A stretch of 45,319 nucleotides of DNA from the NCBI RefSeq assembly GCF_001559775.1, contig NZ_LOHX01000304.1:1-45319 (forward strand). The letters are read 5' to 3'. The notes under the pieces were generated by a model, which saw only the letters and a list, made by a program, of their open reading frames with translations, searched no databases and was not told the origin of the DNA. The first letter of the stretch is position 1. Each line of letters opens with the position of its first letter. Shown one piece after another: positions 43,763 through 45,319 of the stretch. The translations under genes were made by a program, and so were the position numbers. This DNA comes from Streptobacillus felis (GTDB taxonomy: Bacteria; Fusobacteriota; Fusobacteriia; Fusobacteriales; Leptotrichiaceae).

Positions 43763-45079
43763 ATGATAGTAGCAATAGTTGGAAGACCTAATGTTGGTAA
43801 GTCTACACTGTTTAATAAGTTAATTGGAGATAGATTATCAATAGTTAAAGATGAAATTGGAGTTACAAGAGATAGACTATATAGAGAGACAGAATGGTCA
43901 GGTAAAAAATTTCTATTAGTAGATACTGGAGGATTAGAACCTCGTAGCAATGATTTTATGATGAGTAAAATTAAAGATCAAGCAAGAGTAGCTATAGATG
44001 AAGCGGATTCAATAATATTTTTAGTTGATGGAAAAGCTGGTATTACAGCAATAGATGAAGATATAGCTAAAATACTAAGAAAAGAAGATAAAAAAGTAAT
44101 AGTTGCAGTTAATAAAATAGATAACTATATGAGAGATAAGGATGCAATGTATGAATTTTATGGATTAGGATTTGAAGATGTAATTCCCATCTCTGCTGAA
44201 CATAAAGTAAACTTGGGTGATTTATTAGATGCTGCAGTTGAAAAATTCCCAGTAGTTAATAAGGAGGAAGAACCAGGATTATCTATAGCAGTTCTTGGAA
44301 GACCTAATGCAGGTAAATCTTCTTTTGTAAATAAGATATTAAATAAAGAAAGATCTATAGTTAGTGATATAGCTGGTACAACAAGAGATTCTATAGATTC
44401 AAGCTTTAATTATGACGGTAATAAATATACTATTATAGATACAGCAGGTATTAGAAGAAAATCTAAGGTTGAAGATGATATAGAATATTATTCAGTACTT
44501 AGAGCAGTAAAGGCAATACAAAGAGCTAATGTATGTGTACTTATGTTAGATGCAACTGAGTTATTAACTGAACAAGATAAAAGAATAGCTGGATTAATTT
44601 ATGAAGAGAAAAAACCTTTAATTATAGCTATTAACAAATGGGATTTAATAGAAAAAGATAATAAGACTGTTAAAGAATTTACAGATCTTGTTAAAGCGGA
44701 TATGCCATTTTTAGACTATGCACCTATAGTAACTATATCTGCATTAACAGGTAAAAGAACTATAAATATCATTGATCAAGTTAAAATGATAGATGAAGAA
44801 TATAATAAGAAAATTTCAACTGGACTTTTAAACCAAGTACTAGAAGAAATGATAGCTAAAAATCCTGTTCCTACAAGAAAAGGTAGAGCAGTTAAGATTA
44901 ATTATGGAACACAAATAGGTGTTGCACCACCAAGATTTGTATTCTTTTCAAATAATCCAGACTTAATACATTTCTCATATAAGAGATATATAGAAAATAA
45001 CTTGAGAGAATATTTTGGATTTGAAGGATGCCCAATAGATATTACATTTAATAAGAAAAATACAGGATATGGAGAATAA
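43763..45079 (+). CDS. der: Ribosome assembly GTPase Der (EngA)
   Basis: A 438-residue protein with two GTPase domains in tandem, unique to Der. Domain 1: GRPNVGKST, DTGGL, NKID. Domain 2 from about residue 175: GRPNAGKSS, DTAGIRRKSKVEDDIEYYS, NKWD. A C-terminal KH-like domain (about 350-438) ends with RPF-like GFEGCPIDITFNKKN. It acts in 50S subunit maturation. AAAGGAG precedes the ATG. No terminator of its own is seen; the IS element begins 11 bp after the stop and its end hairpin may terminate the transcript. Confidence 0.96.
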   Translation: MIVAIVGRPNVGKSTLFNKLIGDRLSIVKDEIGVTRDRLYRETEWSGKKFLLVDTGGLEPRSNDFMMSKIKDQARVAIDEADSIIFLVDGKAGITAIDEDIAKILRKEDKKVIVAVNKIDNYMRDKDAMYEFYGLGFEDVIPISAEHKVNLGDLLDAAVEKFPVVNKEEEPGLSIAVLGRPNAGKSSFVNKILNKERSIVSDIAGTTRDSIDSSFNYDGNKYTIIDTAGIRRKSKVEDDIEYYSVLRAVKAIQRANVCVLMLDATELLTEQDKRIAGLIYEEKKPLIIAINKWDLIEKDNKTVKEFTDLVKADMPFLDYAPIVTISALTGKRTINIIDQVKMIDEEYNKKISTGLLNQVLEEMIAKNPVPTRKGRAVKINYGTQIGVAPPRFVFFSNNPDLIHFSYKRYIENNLREYFGFEGCPIDITFNKKNTGYGE

Positions 45080-45089
45080 AAGCCAGAAT

Positions 45090-45143
45090 ATGTACCAAAA
45101 AACTGGACACAGAAATGTGAAAAAGTTTGGAGGTACATTTTTT
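45090..45143 (+). terminator. Terminator-like hairpin at the IS left end, overlapping the transposase ribosome-binding site
   Basis: ATGTACC (45090-45096) pairs with GGTACAT (45132-45138), AAACT (45100-45104) with AGTTT (45124-45128), and CACA (45108-45111) with TGTG (45116-45119) around a GAAA tetraloop; a run of T follows. The transposase ribosome-binding site GGAGG (45129-45133) lies partly in the 3' arm. In readthrough RNA from der the hairpin could stop transcription and hide the ribosome-binding site. Confidence 0.6.
45091..45109 (+). repeat. Probable left inverted repeat of the IS
   Basis: TGTACCAAAAAACTGGACA has the TGT..C...AAA..TGGACA form common in the IS150 group of IS3. The boundary is inferred from the 5' TG; the matching right end is not visible. 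Confidence 0.5.
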
Positions 45144-45319
45144 ATGGGAAGAAAAGGTAAATTTACATTTGAAGAAAAACTTAAAATGGTTAAAAATATT
45201 GAAGAAGGAATTCCAATTTCAGTTGTAGCAAAAGAATATAATATTGCTACAGGGACTCTAAGTATTATTGCTTCAAAATATAGATTTCATGGAGAAAAAG
45301 GTCTTAAAGAAGTAGGTAA
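45144..45319 (+). CDS. IS3-family transposase OrfA, N-terminal part
   Basis: The first 58 codons of an open frame that runs off the window. It starts MGRKGKFTFEEKLKMV and contains a helix-turn-helix (ISVVAKEYNIATGTLSIIASKY) followed by FHGEKGLK, the usual arrangement of IS150-type OrfA, which binds the IS ends and is joined to OrfB by -1 frameshifting. GGAGG lies 10 nt before the ATG, within the end hairpin. No stop or frameshift is seen in the visible part. Confidence 0.75.
   Translation, partial: MGRKGKFTFEEKLKMVKNIEEGIPISVVAKEYNIATGTLSIIASKYRFHGEKGLKEVG

Larger units (their letters stand above)
45091..45319 (+). mobile_element. IS3-family (IS150-like) insertion sequence, left end only
   Basis: Begins with TG as in IS3-family ends and carries the first transposase reading frame in the expected place. 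It lies 11 bp after der in the same direction. The rest, including orfB and the right inverted repeat, is outside the window, so completeness and target duplication cannot be judged. Confidence 0.7.

Noticed and set aside
1-45319. CRISPR array, tRNA or rRNA genes, prophage or defence island
   Set aside because: No regularly spaced direct repeats, no tRNA cloverleaf with a TTCRANY-type arm in a gap, and no gaps large enough for rRNA. Nearly all DNA is covered by recognisable chromosomal genes.

Overview
The window is very AT-rich, almost free of non-coding DNA, and carries the genes of a Gram-negative (diderm) cell: a BamA-type Omp85 protein, a TamB-like protein, lipoproteins, LspA and PBP2. 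A diderm envelope combined with extreme A/T codon bias and a gene repertoire otherwise close to low-GC Gram-positives (glyQ/glyS, tex, yqfO, rsfS) suggests Fusobacteriota, most likely a Leptotrichiaceae member such as Streptobacillus or Sneathia. That placement is inference; no rRNA gene is present to settle it.

Layout. (1) 25-1413: one leftward MFS transporter gene between a bidirectional terminator and its own promoter. (2) 1480-4460: a rightward unit with an exported, probable outer-membrane protein, a divergent sigma-70-like protein and a short Nif3/YbgI protein, closed by a terminator. (3) 4474-4913: rnpB (RNase P RNA) with its own promoter and a strong terminator. (4) 4947-17596: a 12-gene run from a near-consensus promoter (TTGACA-N17-TATACT): hemW, a DMT transporter, a heterodimeric ABC exporter, a thioredoxin-like protein, polA, a small membrane protein, a HAD phosphatase, an HD protein, rluD and two translationally coupled putative zinc proteases, ending at a terminator. 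(5) 17638-39573: tex, ileS, lspA, glyQ, glyS, an exported orphan, ruvB, rsmE, a LytR_C lipoprotein, rsfS, mrdA (PBP2), rsmG, a 1660-residue TamB-like protein, then bamA with its own extended -10 promoter and a terminator. (6) 39594-45079: a small lipoprotein, hslO, a STAS protein, ddl, a catalytically degenerate M50-like membrane protein, yigZ and der. (7) 45091-45319: the left end of an IS3-family (IS150-like) insertion sequence, cut by the window edge.

The genes mainly serve translation (ileS, glyQS, rluD, rsmE, rsmG, rsfS, der, rnpB), DNA upkeep (polA, ruvB) and envelope building (lspA, mrdA, ddl, bamA, tamB). Most neighbours overlap or lie within about 15 bp, so long polycistronic messages with translational coupling are likely.

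I see no defence island, CRISPR array, prophage or obvious new multi-gene system; this is mostly core chromosome. The points most worth a second look are the divergent sigma-like protein next to the Nif3-family gene, an M50-like protein whose HExxH positions are all replaced, an isoleucyl-tRNA synthetase missing half of its C-terminal zinc site, the IS-end hairpin that overlaps the transposase ribosome-binding site, and the close resemblance of the rnpB terminator to that IS end.
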